Assembly: GCF_002092855.1 (NCBI RefSeq)
Contig: NZ_LVLC01000001.1
Span: 1-64,000 of the forward strand
DNA: 64,000 nucleotides
Origin: Campylobacter concisus
GTDB taxonomy: Bacteria; Campylobacterota; Campylobacteria; Campylobacterales; Campylobacteraceae
Reading direction: 5' to 3'
The notes under the pieces were generated by a model. The model was not told where the DNA came from and made no database searches. It worked only from the letters and a program-made list of their open reading frames with translations. Position numbers and translations under genes: made by a program. The first letter of the stretch is position 1. Every line of letters starts with the position of its first letter. Below are positions 28,351 through 36,756 of this stretch, piece after piece.

Positions 28351-28361
28351 ATTCTCTAGTT

Positions 28362-29375
28362 TTAGACTAGATTTACTTTTAGCGTATGCTCTTTTAGGCT
28401 TGCTGGAATTTTGCCATTTTCAAGCTCGATCAGTTCGCTAACTCTTAAAACATAAAAATCCTGCAAACTTCTGTTTGCAAATTTTTCAAGCTTTTTTGAA
28501 AGCGTGTCAAACATATAAAACTCAGTCTCATTGCTAGCTAGTAAAAAATCAGCCCCACTATCAAACGCATTAAAAATGGTCTTGCTCGCAAGTGCAAACG
28601 CAAGCTTTTCGTTTACTTTTAAAAGTTCAAAACCACAAGGAAATTTATTGTTTAGATTTATAAAATTTGCTCTAAATTTATCTAAATTTGCAGGGATTTT
28701 ATCACTTACGGCTATTTTAAATCCTTTAAATTTATCCAAGCTCTTTATCTTTTCAAGCTCGTTTTTTGAGGTTTTATCCTCTTTTATTCCTAAAATTTCT
28801 TTAAAAAACCTAATCGCTTCGTTATAAATTTCGCTTCCGCCAAAGATAAAATTATCAATCTTGCAAGCTATCAAAATACCATTTTCATTGTTGATAAGCC
28901 TCATGATCTCATCATTTTTTTCTTTTTTATAAAGATGATGAGCTAGTATGATGGCCGCTGTACCTATAAAATTTGGCTCGTATTCTCTCACAAAATCAGC
29001 ATAAAAATATGGCTTTAAGCTTGTATAAAATTCTTTGTCTGCTTGATAGCAAAATTTATCAAATGGCTTAAATTTCTCCCAAAAGTCGTCATCATTTATC
29101 TCAAGATCTAAAACTGCTCTTTTTTCATCAAGTGGCGAAATTACAAGCTCGTCTGCAAATTTTTCATATAAATTTACTAATGGCTCAGCAGTGTTCACTA
29201 CGACATCATTTACTTTCACAAAGCCAGTTATTGGCTGAAAATAGGGATCAATTTTTTTAACATGCAAAAATAGTTCATCAAGGTTTGCGTAATCTAAAAT
29301 TTCTAAAAAATATGGTTTAAAATACGACAAAATATCCTTTTTTTCATTAAATCTAAAAATTTCTATTTTTTGCAT
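28362..29375 (-). CDS. Conserved Campylobacterota protein with degenerate HdrB-like domain
   Basis: A 337-residue soluble protein without signal or transmembrane segments. The C-terminal part (FPCGFELLKVNEKLAFALASKTIFNAFDSGADFLLASNETEFYMFDTLSKKL) has the helix-strand pattern of the CCG domain of heterodisulfide reductase B, with only one of the expected ligand cysteines. An N-terminal beta-grasp-like region (residues 1-80) precedes it. I do not assign a function; loss of the cluster ligands argues against an HdrB-type redox role. Confidence 0.6.
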   Translation of the reverse strand: MQKIEIFRFNEKKDILSYFKPYFLEILDYANLDELFLHVKKIDPYFQPITGFVKVNDVVVNTAEPLVNLYEKFADELVISPLDEKRAVLDLEINDDDFWEKFKPFDKFCYQADKEFYTSLKPYFYADFVREYEPNFIGTAAIILAHHLYKKEKNDEIMRLINNENGILIACKIDNFIFGGSEIYNEAIRFFKEILGIKEDKTSKNELEKIKSLDKFKGFKIAVSDKIPANLDKFRANFINLNNKFPCGFELLKVNEKLAFALASKTIFNAFDSGADFLLASNETEFYMFDTLSKKLEKFANRSLQDFYVLRVSELIELENGKIPASLKEHTLKVNLV

Positions 29376-29423
29376 TTGAATCCTTTTTGGCTTATTTTAT
29401 CCTAAAATTAAAAGGAGTTTCAT

Positions 29424-29429
29424 TATAAT
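29424..29429 (+). promoter_or_regulatory. -10 box immediately upstream of thiL
   Basis: A perfect TATAAT ends only 6 bases before the thiL ATG, so transcription from it would begin at or next to the start codon and give a leaderless mRNA. An AGGAG (29412-29416) lies upstream of the box and would not be in that transcript. Confidence 0.45.
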
Positions 29430-29435
29430 GGCTCG

Positions 29436-30257
29436 ATGGATAAAGAAAATTTCACGATTGAATGCTTTGGTAACGCTTATATTGGCGATGATGCGGCTGT
29501 GCTTGGCATGCAGGTCTTTAGCAAGGATATCTTTGCTGAAAATTCGCACTTTAAGCATGGCTGGCTAAGCCTTGAAGAGATCGGCTACAAGGCGATGATC
29601 GTAAATTTTTCAGATACGATCGTGATGAATGCTAAGCCAAAATTTGCGCTTCTTGGACTTAGCTTGCCAAAGAATTTTTTGCCGCAGCAAATCAAAGAGC
29701 TAAGTGGCGGCATAAATAGAGCTTGCGAGGAGTTTGGCGTAAAGATAATCGGTGGCGACACGATAAGTAGCAAAATTTTAAATATAAGCGTTAGTGTAAT
29801 TGGCGAGCTAAATGGCAAAGCCGTGCTTAGGAAAAATGCAAGATACGGTGATCTAGTGGCTTTTACTGGCGAGCTTGGAGGTAGTAAAAAGGGGCTAAAT
29901 TCGCTTCTAAGGCTAGCTCAAATTTCAAAAAACTCACGATTTAAAAAGCCTATTTTAAGAGATAAATTTTTCTACAAAGCAGCTCATCTTATAAACTCCG
30001 CTATGGACATCTCAGATGGGCTAAATGCCGATCTTGCTAAGCTTTTAAAGGCTAGCAAAAAGGGTGCTAAATTTACAAAAAAGCTAAGTAAATTTGAGCT
30101 TAGTAGCGGCGAAGAGTATGAAATTTTATTTACTTTTTGTCCTAAAAATTTAAACGCTATCAAAAGGATCGCCGCAAAAACACGGACTAAGATTAACGTC
30201 TTTGCAAAAATTTCAAACAAAAGGTTAAAACAAAATGCAAGAAACCACCACTTTTAA
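29436..30257 (+). CDS. thiL: Thiamine-monophosphate kinase
   Basis: A 273-residue PurM-type ATPase that phosphorylates thiamine monophosphate to the diphosphate. Metal and nucleotide motifs are seen: [62 protein letters not shown], and [11 protein letters not shown]. It is somewhat short for the family but all core motifs are present. The end overlaps truD by 23 bases. Confidence 0.92.
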   Translation: MDKENFTIECFGNAYIGDDAAVLGMQVFSKDIFAENSHFKHGWLSLEEIGYKAMIVNFSDTIVMNAKPKFALLGLSLPKNFLPQQIKELSGGINRACEEFGVKIIGGDTISSKILNISVSVIGELNGKAVLRKNARYGDLVAFTGELGGSKKGLNSLLRLAQISKNSRFKKPILRDKFFYKAAHLINSAMDISDGLNADLAKLLKASKKGAKFTKKLSKFELSSGEEYEILFTFCPKNLNAIKRIAAKTRTKINVFAKISNKRLKQNARNHHF

Positions 30258-31359
30258 GCCACTTTATGCGCTCACTCATGCACCTATTGAGGCTTACTTT
30301 TCTAAAAATTCAGATGATTTTGTCGTGCGTGAGATACCACTTTACGAGTTTAGCGGTGACGGCGAGCACTTGATCGTTGAAATTTCTAAAAAAGATATGA
30401 CGACACAAGAGGCTTTGCATGTCTTAAGCGAGGTTACAGGAGCTAAGATGCGTGATTTTGGCTACGCTGGGCTAAAGGACAAGCAAGGCATGACGACTCA
30501 GTTTATCTCAATGCCACGTAAATTTGAGAGCAATCTAGTAAACTTTAGCCACGAAAAGATGAAAATTTTAAGCCTAAATGTGCATAAAAATAAGCTTCGC
30601 ATCGGACATCTAAAGGGAAATAGCTTTTTTATTCGCTTAAAAAAGGTGCTACCAAGTAATGCCAAAAAGCTAGAGCAAGCATTTGTTAGTATCGATAAAA
30701 TTGGCTATGCAAACTACTTTGGCTATCAGCGTTTTGGTAAATTTGGCGATAATGCTGAAACTGGACTGGAGCTACTTAAAAACGGGACGATAAACGGCAA
30801 AAAGAGCAAAAATGTAAAGCTAAACGACTTTTTGATCTCGGCATATCAAAGTGATCTTTTTAATCGCTGGCTTAGCAAACGCGTGGAGATTTCGAGGTTT
30901 GCGCAGGATTTTAGCCTAGGCGAGCTAGCTCAAATTTACCCGTATCTTGATAACGCGATTTTGAAAAATTTAAAATCGCAAAAGAGATTTTTTAAACTGA
31001 TAGAGGGCGAAGTTTTGGGCCACTACCCTCACGGCAAATGTTTTTTGTGCGAGGATTTGGACGCGGAGGGCGCGCGCTTTGACGATAGAGATATCACTAG
31101 CTGCGGGCTGATAGCGGGTGCGAAGGCGTATGAGGCGCAGGGCTTGGCGAGAATGGTCGAGGATCAAATTTTCGCGCAAGCAAATGAATACAAAGCTAAA
31201 ATGACGGGATCTAGGCGCTTTGCGTGGTGCTATTTGGAGGATGCAAGCTGCAAATATAACGAGGAAAAGGCGCACTTTACGATAAATTTCACGCTGCAAA
31301 AAGGAAGCTATGCGACTGTTGTGCTAGAAGAAATCTTGCACAAAAATATCTTTGAGTAG
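30235..31359 (+). CDS. truD: tRNA pseudouridine(13) synthase TruD
   Basis: A 374-residue pseudouridine synthase acting on U13 of tRNAs. The catalytic Asp lies in [14 protein letters not shown]. The [16 protein letters not shown] segment and the TRUD insertion domain are present. GC content rises in the last 400 bases, and the downstream gap is also less AT-rich than the surroundings. It overlaps thiL. Confidence 0.94.
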   Translation: MQETTTFKPLYALTHAPIEAYFSKNSDDFVVREIPLYEFSGDGEHLIVEISKKDMTTQEALHVLSEVTGAKMRDFGYAGLKDKQGMTTQFISMPRKFESNLVNFSHEKMKILSLNVHKNKLRIGHLKGNSFFIRLKKVLPSNAKKLEQAFVSIDKIGYANYFGYQRFGKFGDNAETGLELLKNGTINGKKSKNVKLNDFLISAYQSDLFNRWLSKRVEISRFAQDFSLGELAQIYPYLDNAILKNLKSQKRFFKLIEGEVLGHYPHGKCFLCEDLDAEGARFDDRDITSCGLIAGAKAYEAQGLARMVEDQIFAQANEYKAKMTGSRRFAWCYLEDASCKYNEEKAHFTINFTLQKGSYATVVLEEILHKNIFE

Positions 31360-31430
31360 GGCGGCGGCTCGCCTTGCTAGCGCTTTTAAATGCTTTTTGC
31401 TTCGTTGTACTCGCAACTGCAAGCAGAGTA

Positions 31431-31480
31431 TAAAATTCGCTCCGTGATAGGCTGTATGCCTTATCTTGGGACGAATTTTA
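31431..31480. repeat. Imperfect 50-base stem-loop
   Basis: Outer arms TAAAATTCG (31431-31439) and its complement (31472-31480) pair over 9 bases. Inside, TCC/GGA and GATAGGC/GCC-T-TATC pair in register, giving about 19 pairs around a 5-base loop. There is no trailing U-run, so it is probably not a simple terminator. Confidence 0.55.
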
Positions 31481-31774
31481 CTTCTTCTATTTAGCTAAGA
31501 GCATAGCGACGTAGGAAACAATTAAAACCATCTCGCAAGACTTCACCTTAACTTTTACGTTTAAATTTTGCAAATCAAAATTCACCTCGCCTAACGCTCT
31601 TTAAAAGCTGTGAGCGAAGCGGGGCAAAAACTTTACATTGTCGTTTTAAGCTCAAATTTGAGGCTAAATTTATTGGATTTTCGCGCCAAGACCCGTATCC
31701 TAAACCCGCTAAATTTTACCCGTGGAGCAAGACGCGAGCGACGTAAAATACAAGCGTTTCTAGGCTCGTTTGGA

Positions 31775-31780
31775 TATAAT
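31775..31780 (+). promoter_or_regulatory. -10 box (TATAAT) for the peptidase E gene
   Basis: Perfect TATAAT with TTTGGA just upstream, 34 bases before the start codon. Confidence 0.55.
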
Positions 31781-31814
31781 GGGTTTGCAAATTTATATTT
31801 TAAAGGGATTAAAA

Positions 31815-32432
31815 ATGGCGAATATTTTTCTTTGTTCTTATTTTGCGGAGGTTGCGAGCAAGATTGATGAAGTGGTAAATTTTCAAGGCAAAGATATTGT
31901 TTTTATCGATACGGCAGCAAAATTTGAAGAGGTAAATTTTTATGTTGGCGAAGCGGCGGAGATTTTAGAAAATTTTGGTGCGAAGCTAAGACGCCTTGAC
32001 GTCTCTTGCGCCAAGGATTCGGTAGCGCTAGTATCTAGCCAAGATGAGCCATCTTGTGAAGATGAAATTTTATCTGCCATTAGTCAGTGCGATATCATTT
32101 ACGTTAGCGGTGGAAATACGTTTTATCTGCTTAATGAGCTGAGAAAATCGCACGTCTGGCAAGCTATAAAAAACGCGGTCAAAGCGGGTAAAATTTATAT
32201 CGGCGAGTCAGCAGGTGCGATCATAGCAGCACCAGATACTAGATATGCTACGCTAATGGATGAAAATAGTGCAAATATGAGCGATTTTGCAGGGTTAAAT
32301 TTGGTTGATTTTTACGTCGTACCGCACTTTGGCTGCGAGCCTTTTACGCAGGCCACACACGAGATAATGGAGAAATTTGGTAGCTTGTACGATTTACGAC
32401 CTATAAATAATGCTGAATTTATCGCGCTTTGA
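31815..32432 (+). CDS. Peptidase E (S51 family) aspartyl dipeptidase-like
   Basis: A 205-residue serine peptidase from the ATG at 31815 with AAAGGGA upstream; an earlier in-frame start at 31770 would include the promoter. The nucleophile elbow GESAGA (Ser132) and the upstream YVSGGNTFYLL oxyanion strand are typical, and a later VVPHFGCEP carries the likely catalytic His. Family members cleave Asp-X dipeptides in the cytosol. Confidence 0.88.
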   Translation: MANIFLCSYFAEVASKIDEVVNFQGKDIVFIDTAAKFEEVNFYVGEAAEILENFGAKLRRLDVSCAKDSVALVSSQDEPSCEDEILSAISQCDIIYVSGGNTFYLLNELRKSHVWQAIKNAVKAGKIYIGESAGAIIAAPDTRYATLMDENSANMSDFAGLNLVDFYVVPHFGCEPFTQATHEIMEKFGSLYDLRPINNAEFIAL

Positions 32433-32565
32433 GATAAATTTTTAACAAAACATACGCTAAATATTTACTCAAAGCACTCTATCTGCCTGCGAATCTACCT
32501 TGTAAATAAAAACATAAAGTTAAAAGTCTAAAGCTTTTAAAGCTAGAAATTTAAGCCAAAGGCGC

Positions 32566-32571
32566 TATAAT
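32566..32571 (+). promoter_or_regulatory. -10 box of rnpB
   Basis: TATAAT seven bases before the predicted 5' end of RNase P RNA. A 13-base palindrome (AGCTTT-T-AAAGCT, 32532-32544) lies just upstream near the -35 region. Confidence 0.6.
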
Positions 32572-32577
32572 TTCGCT

Positions 32578-32899
32578 CTGGCACGGTAAGCGATCGCTTT
32601 TGTTTTTGCAAAAGAGGAAAGTCCGAGCTGCGATAAGACAAGGTTCCATCTAACGGATGGCTAGGGAAACCTAAGGGATAGTGTAACAGAAAGTAAACTT
32701 CCGCTTTGGCGGTAAAGGTGAAACGGTGGGGTAAGAGCCCACCGGCACGCTTGGTAACTTGCGTGGCCATATAAACCCAACCTGCAGCAAGAAGGGATGG
32801 TTTTGGTCTTATATTAAAACCCTTCGCTAGAGTTTGTTTGTAAAAGCAAGCGTAGATAAATGATCGCTCAAGACAGAACTCGGCTTAACGCCGTGCCTT
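32578..32899 (+). ncRNA. rnpB: RNase P RNA (bacterial class A)
   Basis: The catalytic RNA that matures tRNA 5' ends. The conserved GAGGAAAGTCCGAGC (P4 5' strand region) and ACAGAACTCGGCTTA near the 3' end are present. The terminal helix P1 forms between GGCACGG (32580-32586) and CCGTGCC (32891-32897). Conserved GGTGAAACGGTGGGGTAAGAG and GGTAACTTGC segments lie in between. Exact ends are estimated. Confidence 0.95.
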
Positions 32900-32917
32900 T
32901 AAATTTATAAAAATAGA

Positions 32918-33145
32918 TTAGTTTGTTACGTATTTTTGAGCTTTTTGTAGTTTTATAAGCTCATTTTGGATGTGCGAAGACTTGTTTTTTAAAAGCTCTA
33001 TTGCACCGCCGATTAATGCTTGTGCTTCTTGTGCTGAAGCTAGGCTCGTAAACATATCCTCACTAAAATTTTGTGATAAAGCAGCTATCTTGCTCGTGTC
33101 TTCGTTTATCAATGCTAATTTAAATTCATTGATCCAACTATTCAC
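32918..33145 (-). CDS. Small flagellar-operon protein, FliT-like by position
   Basis: A 75-residue helical protein (WINEFKLALINEDTSKIAALSQNF...QAQALIGGAIELLKNKSSHIQNELIKLQKAQKY) whose start overlaps the end of fliS by 8 bases. The size, all-helical character and location after fliD-fliS match FliT chaperones of other flagellate bacteria, but the sequence alone does not show clear similarity. It may instead be a Campylobacter-specific co-chaperone. It is the last gene of the flaG operon. Confidence 0.65.
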   Translation of the reverse strand: MNSWINEFKLALINEDTSKIAALSQNFSEDMFTSLASAQEAQALIGGAIELLKNKSSHIQNELIKLQKAQKYVTN

Positions 33146-33509
33146 CTGAAGTTACCTCTCTCCATGCTTCTGATAGTTGTTTTACAACATTTGTTACTTC
33201 ATTCAAAGCTGCGATATCATTTTGTATATTTGCCATAGCAAGAAGCTGCATCTGTCTTGTATAAAGGCCGCTAAGATAGTGAGCTACATCGCCTTGAGAA
33301 TAATCAAGCGAATTTAAAAGCTCAACAAAAATAGCGTTTGTCCTATTAATATAATAAACTTTTTTCTCTATATCTCCAGCTTCTATCGCCTTTTTGGTAC
33401 GAAATATAAATTTTAAAATTCCGTCATAAAGCATTTCTATTAATTTAGTTGGGGACTCAATGCCCCCAAAACTAGACTGTGCGTATGCACTATATGCACT
33501 TTGATTCAT
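33138..33509 (-). CDS. fliS: Flagellin export chaperone FliS
   Basis: A 123-residue helical bundle protein that binds the flagellin C terminus and prevents premature polymerisation. The N-terminal YSAYAQSSFGGIESPTKLIEMLYDGILKFI is diagnostic. It lies 9 bases downstream of fliD in the same operon. Confidence 0.94.
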   Translation of the reverse strand: MNQSAYSAYAQSSFGGIESPTKLIEMLYDGILKFIFRTKKAIEAGDIEKKVYYINRTNAIFVELLNSLDYSQGDVAHYLSGLYTRQMQLLAMANIQNDIAALNEVTNVVKQLSEAWREVTSGE

Positions 33510-33518
33510 CTTTCTCTC

Positions 33519-35279
33519 TTATTTTCTGCTATTTATCTCTGCATCGATTATTGATTTTAGTGTTGAGAACTGATTTTCTAAGCTTGCGATGATAGCGTTA
33601 TACTTGATAAAGCGCTCTTGCATTGTTGTATATTTCTCATCTAAAAGCTTTTGTGTGCTCTCTTTATTTTTTGTGATCGACTCGTTTTCGTCTTTTAGCT
33701 GATTTTGCATAGCGATCATTGTGCCTTTTTTACCAACGACACCATCAAGCATTTTAGCTAGCTTTGTAAATAGCCCATCTGTCTTTTTAGTTACTGGATT
33801 TATAGTAGCTTCATTCATACCTAGAGCTGTTAAGGCTGAATTTTTACCTTTTACTTCGATATTTTCGCCATCGCTTCTTTTTAAGACGATTCTTTTGCCA
33901 CTCTTATCAAGACTGGCTGTAACTCCAGTTATACCAGCGTCATTTATAGCTTGTTGAAGTTTTAGTGCGTTCTCTTCGGCTGTGGCAGTGGCTGTAGTTG
34001 AGAATGTAACCGACTTGCCGTTTATCGTAAGATCGCCAGCTTTTATGTCTAATGCTCCAGCGCTAACAGTCGATGCTCCCATATAGCTTATTGGCTCGAT
34101 CTTGCTTGATCCCATGAAAAATTTCTGAATCTCTTCAGGATCTTTGCTAAGAGCTGCATTTAGCTTATTTAGATCAAGCTGAAGCTGTCCGTCTTTATCA
34201 GGCACTATGCCATATTTGCTTAATGCTTTGCCTTCGCTATCTTGCCCATTTACAAGACGACCAATGTTTGATCTTAAGCTTGAAATTTCGCTAACGCCTT
34301 GGAAAGTGCCAGCTCCTTTTTCCTCGTCATATTTTGTAGCTATGCCAAGGTTCATGGTCATTAGGTTGTAGTCTTTGATAAATTCTTCAACCGCTTTTAT
34401 TACCTCTTTTGTATCCTGAGAGACGCTTACGTTTGTTTTACCAGTTTCATTTAATGTAATAGAAATTCCCGGCCTTAAGTCGTTGAAGGTATTTTTGCTT
34501 CTTTTTACATTTACTCCATTATATGTAAATTCTGCATCTTGTGCTTTTAGAATTCTATTTTTTTCAAAATTTGATGTCATCTTTGGTGTGCCATCAGGAT
34601 TTGTTAGTAGAGTGCCATTTGCATCTTTATCTTGAAACTGCGTACTATCCCAGCCAAGCTTATCTAAAACACCAGCTGTATCATTTGAGAATTTAATAGT
34701 CTGTGTTGCGCCAGTGTTGCCTGATTGAAGCATGATTTGATTTGGCTTATCTCCGCCAACATTTAAAATTCTAGCTTGCAATTTACCACGACTAATATCA
34801 TTTATCTTGTCTACAATATCTTGATATGTGGTTGATCTAGTTACGCTAATAGAAAATTTTTGTCCATCGATCTCAACATCAAAAGAGCCGTTATTTGTCG
34901 CGCCTACTAAGTTTGAAGCGTTTTTGAAATTTGAGCTTTGAAATGTATCTTTTTGAGCAAGTTTTTGCACATCGATACTAAAATTTTGCACGCTAACGCC
35001 ATTTGCCGCTGAGGCTGTTACGCTTTTGCCAGCATTATTTGTAGTTCTTTTTAGATAAAGTGCCTCTCCACCAAGTGTTTTGCCACTTACGTTTACGTTG
35101 CTAACTAGAGTTTTTAGTGCTGCAAGGTCTTTTTGCTTTAGGTCATTTCTTTCTAGCCTTTTTGTTAAAGGCTTGATCTGTCCTGCTTCATCTGCTTCTT
35201 TTAATTTCTTGATAAGATCATCATTTAGTCCGCTATTTTTTGTACCGATTCCTAAATTTGTTACGTTACCTACTGCCAT
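33519..35279 (-). CDS. fliD: Flagellar filament cap protein FliD
   Basis: A 586-residue capping protein at the filament tip. The N-terminal NLGIGTKNSGLNDDLIKKLKEADEAGQIKPLTKRLE helix, the FliD N domain (SFDVEIDGQKFSISV, TYQDIVDKIN) and the C-terminal coiled coil (EKYTTMQERFIKYNAIIASLENQFSTLKSIIDAEI) are complete. It begins 2 bases before the flaG stop and is presumably driven by the sigma-28 promoter upstream of flaG. Confidence 0.95.
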   Translation of the reverse strand: MAVGNVTNLGIGTKNSGLNDDLIKKLKEADEAGQIKPLTKRLERNDLKQKDLAALKTLVSNVNVSGKTLGGEALYLKRTTNNAGKSVTASAANGVSVQNFSIDVQKLAQKDTFQSSNFKNASNLVGATNNGSFDVEIDGQKFSISVTRSTTYQDIVDKINDISRGKLQARILNVGGDKPNQIMLQSGNTGATQTIKFSNDTAGVLDKLGWDSTQFQDKDANGTLLTNPDGTPKMTSNFEKNRILKAQDAEFTYNGVNVKRSKNTFNDLRPGISITLNETGKTNVSVSQDTKEVIKAVEEFIKDYNLMTMNLGIATKYDEEKGAGTFQGVSEISSLRSNIGRLVNGQDSEGKALSKYGIVPDKDGQLQLDLNKLNAALSKDPEEIQKFFMGSSKIEPISYMGASTVSAGALDIKAGDLTINGKSVTFSTTATATAEENALKLQQAINDAGITGVTASLDKSGKRIVLKRSDGENIEVKGKNSALTALGMNEATINPVTKKTDGLFTKLAKMLDGVVGKKGTMIAMQNQLKDENESITKNKESTQKLLDEKYTTMQERFIKYNAIIASLENQFSTLKSIIDAEINSRK

Positions 35280-35281
35280 TT

Positions 35282-35677
35282 TTAACTCTCCTTGTCAAAA
35301 AGTATTCCTATGCTTTCTTTGAAATACTCACTTATTCTTATAGCCTCTTTGCTTGGAAGCTGTGTTATCTCTTCGCCAGTTTTGGCATCTTTTACCTGTA
35401 CGACCATTAAATTTAGCTTCTCGTTGTAAGCAAATCTTACATTAGTATCAAGCTGCTGCATTTGAAAATTTAGCTTGTCAGTGACCTCTCTTGTTCTTTT
35501 GGCAAGCTCTTCGTTGCTAAGTCCGTCTAGCTCGTTAACATCTTTGGTTTCATTGTTTTTATCAGCACTTAATTTAACATCAGAATGCTCAATAGGTCTG
35601 CTATCTATTTGACGCTGAGCGGATGTGCTCATGCTTGTATCTAGTACTTGATTCGCTGCTGCCTTGAAAATTTCCAT
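35282..35677 (-). CDS. flaG: FlaG family protein
   Basis: A 131-residue protein with the FlaG C-terminal domain (LNFQMQQLDTNVRFAYNEKLNLMVVQVKDAKTGEEITQLPSKEAIRISEYFKESIGILFD). Family members modulate filament length. AAGGAGT precedes the ATG. It is the first gene of the flaG-fliD-fliS-(FliT-like) operon. Confidence 0.92.
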   Translation of the reverse strand: MEIFKAAANQVLDTSMSTSAQRQIDSRPIEHSDVKLSADKNNETKDVNELDGLSNEELAKRTREVTDKLNFQMQQLDTNVRFAYNEKLNLMVVQVKDAKTGEEITQLPSKEAIRISEYFKESIGILFDKES

Positions 35678-35709
35678 AGTTTTACTCCTTAAAACTTACG
35701 TTAGCTTCT

Positions 35710-35736
35710 ACATCGGTAAATTTTTAAAATCCTTTA
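35710..35736 (-). promoter_or_regulatory. Sigma-28 (FliA) promoter of flaG-fliD-fliS
   Basis: On the minus strand TAAAGGAT, 11 bases, then ACCGATGT, matching the sigma-28 pattern TAAA-N15-CCGAT with the standard spacing. It lies about 35 bases upstream of the flaG start codon. Confidence 0.6.
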
Positions 35737-35796
35737 GTATTTATATAAATTTTTGATTATTTAGGTTAAAATCGAGCAAAATTTATAGGAAGAGAT

Positions 35797-36141
35797 ATGA
35801 AAATTTCATTTGAGTGCGAGTGTATTTTACTTCAAAAAACGCTACTGCTTTTTTGTGGAAATTTAGCCGCTCATCATAAAGACTGTGATTTTATAGTGAG
35901 CGATCATGAAATAGTGACAAAAAAACCAGTATTTATAATAGGAAAGAATGCTCACCTTTCTCATCCTTTCACCAAGGCGACACTTCTTGATACGCTTGAA
36001 GAATTTTACTCAGCTATGCAAATTTCAAAAGCAAATAAGCTTAATGAAACTAAAAATGAAAAGAACTTAGAAGAGAAAATTTCACTTTTAATAGATAAAT
36101 TTAAAGCTGATCTTCTTGAAATTTTAAGGGCAAACCAGTGA
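35797..36141 (+). CDS. Small conserved protein upstream of the rsmD-like gene
   Basis: A 114-residue soluble protein beginning MKISFECECILLQKTLLLFCGN with a helical, charged C-terminal half (EEKISLLIDKFKADLLEILRAN). It overlaps the methyltransferase gene by 4 bases (ATGA/GTGA type coupling). A similar small gene stands before the methyltransferase and flgI in C. jejuni, as I recall. No domain is recognised. Confidence 0.65.
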   Translation: MKISFECECILLQKTLLLFCGNLAAHHKDCDFIVSDHEIVTKKPVFIIGKNAHLSHPFTKATLLDTLEEFYSAMQISKANKLNETKNEKNLEEKISLLIDKFKADLLEILRANQ

Positions 36142-36692
36142 AGCTATACACCAAAATTTCAAGTGGTAAATTTAAAGGTAAAAGGCTTGAACTACCAAGC
36201 CTAAGCACGACTAGAAGCACAAAAAGCATCGTAAAAGAGTCCTTCTTTAACGTCATTAGAGATGAAATTTACTCACTTACATTTATAGAGGGCTTTGGTG
36301 GAAGCGGTGTAATGGCATGTGAGGCCATTAGTAACGGAGCACGTGAGGCTATCGCTATCGAAAAAGATAGAGCCGCTTTTAAGATCACGCAAAGCAATCT
36401 TGCCAGCCTTGAAGCCGCAAATTTAAAAGCAATAAATGGGGACACTTTCGCCATTTTGCCTGATCTTGTAAATTCGCAAAATGGCAAGGTCTTGCTCTAT
36501 CTGGATCCGCCATTTGACATAAGAGCTGGCTTTGATGGTATCTATGAAAAGCTTGTAAATTTAATCTCACAGCTAAAAAAAGAAAAAATTTATATGATAG
36601 TTTTTGAGCACAACAGCGACTTTAAATTTTCTACATATAAACTTGTAAAATTTAAAAAATTTGGAGCTACTTCACTCTCTTACTTCCAATAA
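36138..36692 (+). CDS. rsmD: RsmD-like 16S rRNA methyltransferase
   Basis: A 184-residue SAM-dependent methyltransferase. It opens with the RsmD-type KISSGKFKGKRLELPSLSTTRSTKSIVKESFFNVI, has the SAM loop in EGFGGSGVMACEAIS, and the catalytic motif LYLDPPFD. The expected reaction is methylation of G966 N2 in 16S rRNA. The start is a GTG at 36138 overlapping the upstream stop. Confidence 0.88.
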   Translation: MKLYTKISSGKFKGKRLELPSLSTTRSTKSIVKESFFNVIRDEIYSLTFIEGFGGSGVMACEAISNGAREAIAIEKDRAAFKITQSNLASLEAANLKAINGDTFAILPDLVNSQNGKVLLYLDPPFDIRAGFDGIYEKLVNLISQLKKEKIYMIVFEHNSDFKFSTYKLVKFKKFGATSLSYFQ

Positions 36693-36703
36693 TTTATAAA
36701 AAT

Positions 36704-36721
36704 TTGGAACATCTTTTGCTT
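36704..36721 (+). promoter_or_regulatory. Sigma-54 (RpoN) promoter of flgI
   Basis: TTGGAAC-N5-TTGCT type element with the invariant GG (36706-36707) and GC (36718-36719) separated by exactly 10 bases. The predicted start is about 25 bases before the flgI ATG. This fits the class II (RpoN) flagellar genes of Campylobacter. Confidence 0.65.
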
Positions 36722-36756
36722 TAAAAACCTAAAATAGCTAAATTTTAGGAAAAAAT

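Larger units (their letters stand above)
31360..31814. other. 455-base gap between truD and peptidase E with inverted repeats
   Basis: No convincing gene. A long imperfect hairpin lies at 31431-31480, and an ATTTTAC/GTAAAAT inverted pair occurs near 31715-31750. A small frame from 31610 runs out of phase into peptidase E and looks like a shadow. A TATAAT at 31775-31780 should drive peptidase E. Confidence 0.6.

Noticed and set aside
31610-31867. GTG-led 85-codon frame in the gap before peptidase E
   Set aside because: It overlaps the start of peptidase E in another phase, has no ribosome binding site and no recognisable protein pattern.
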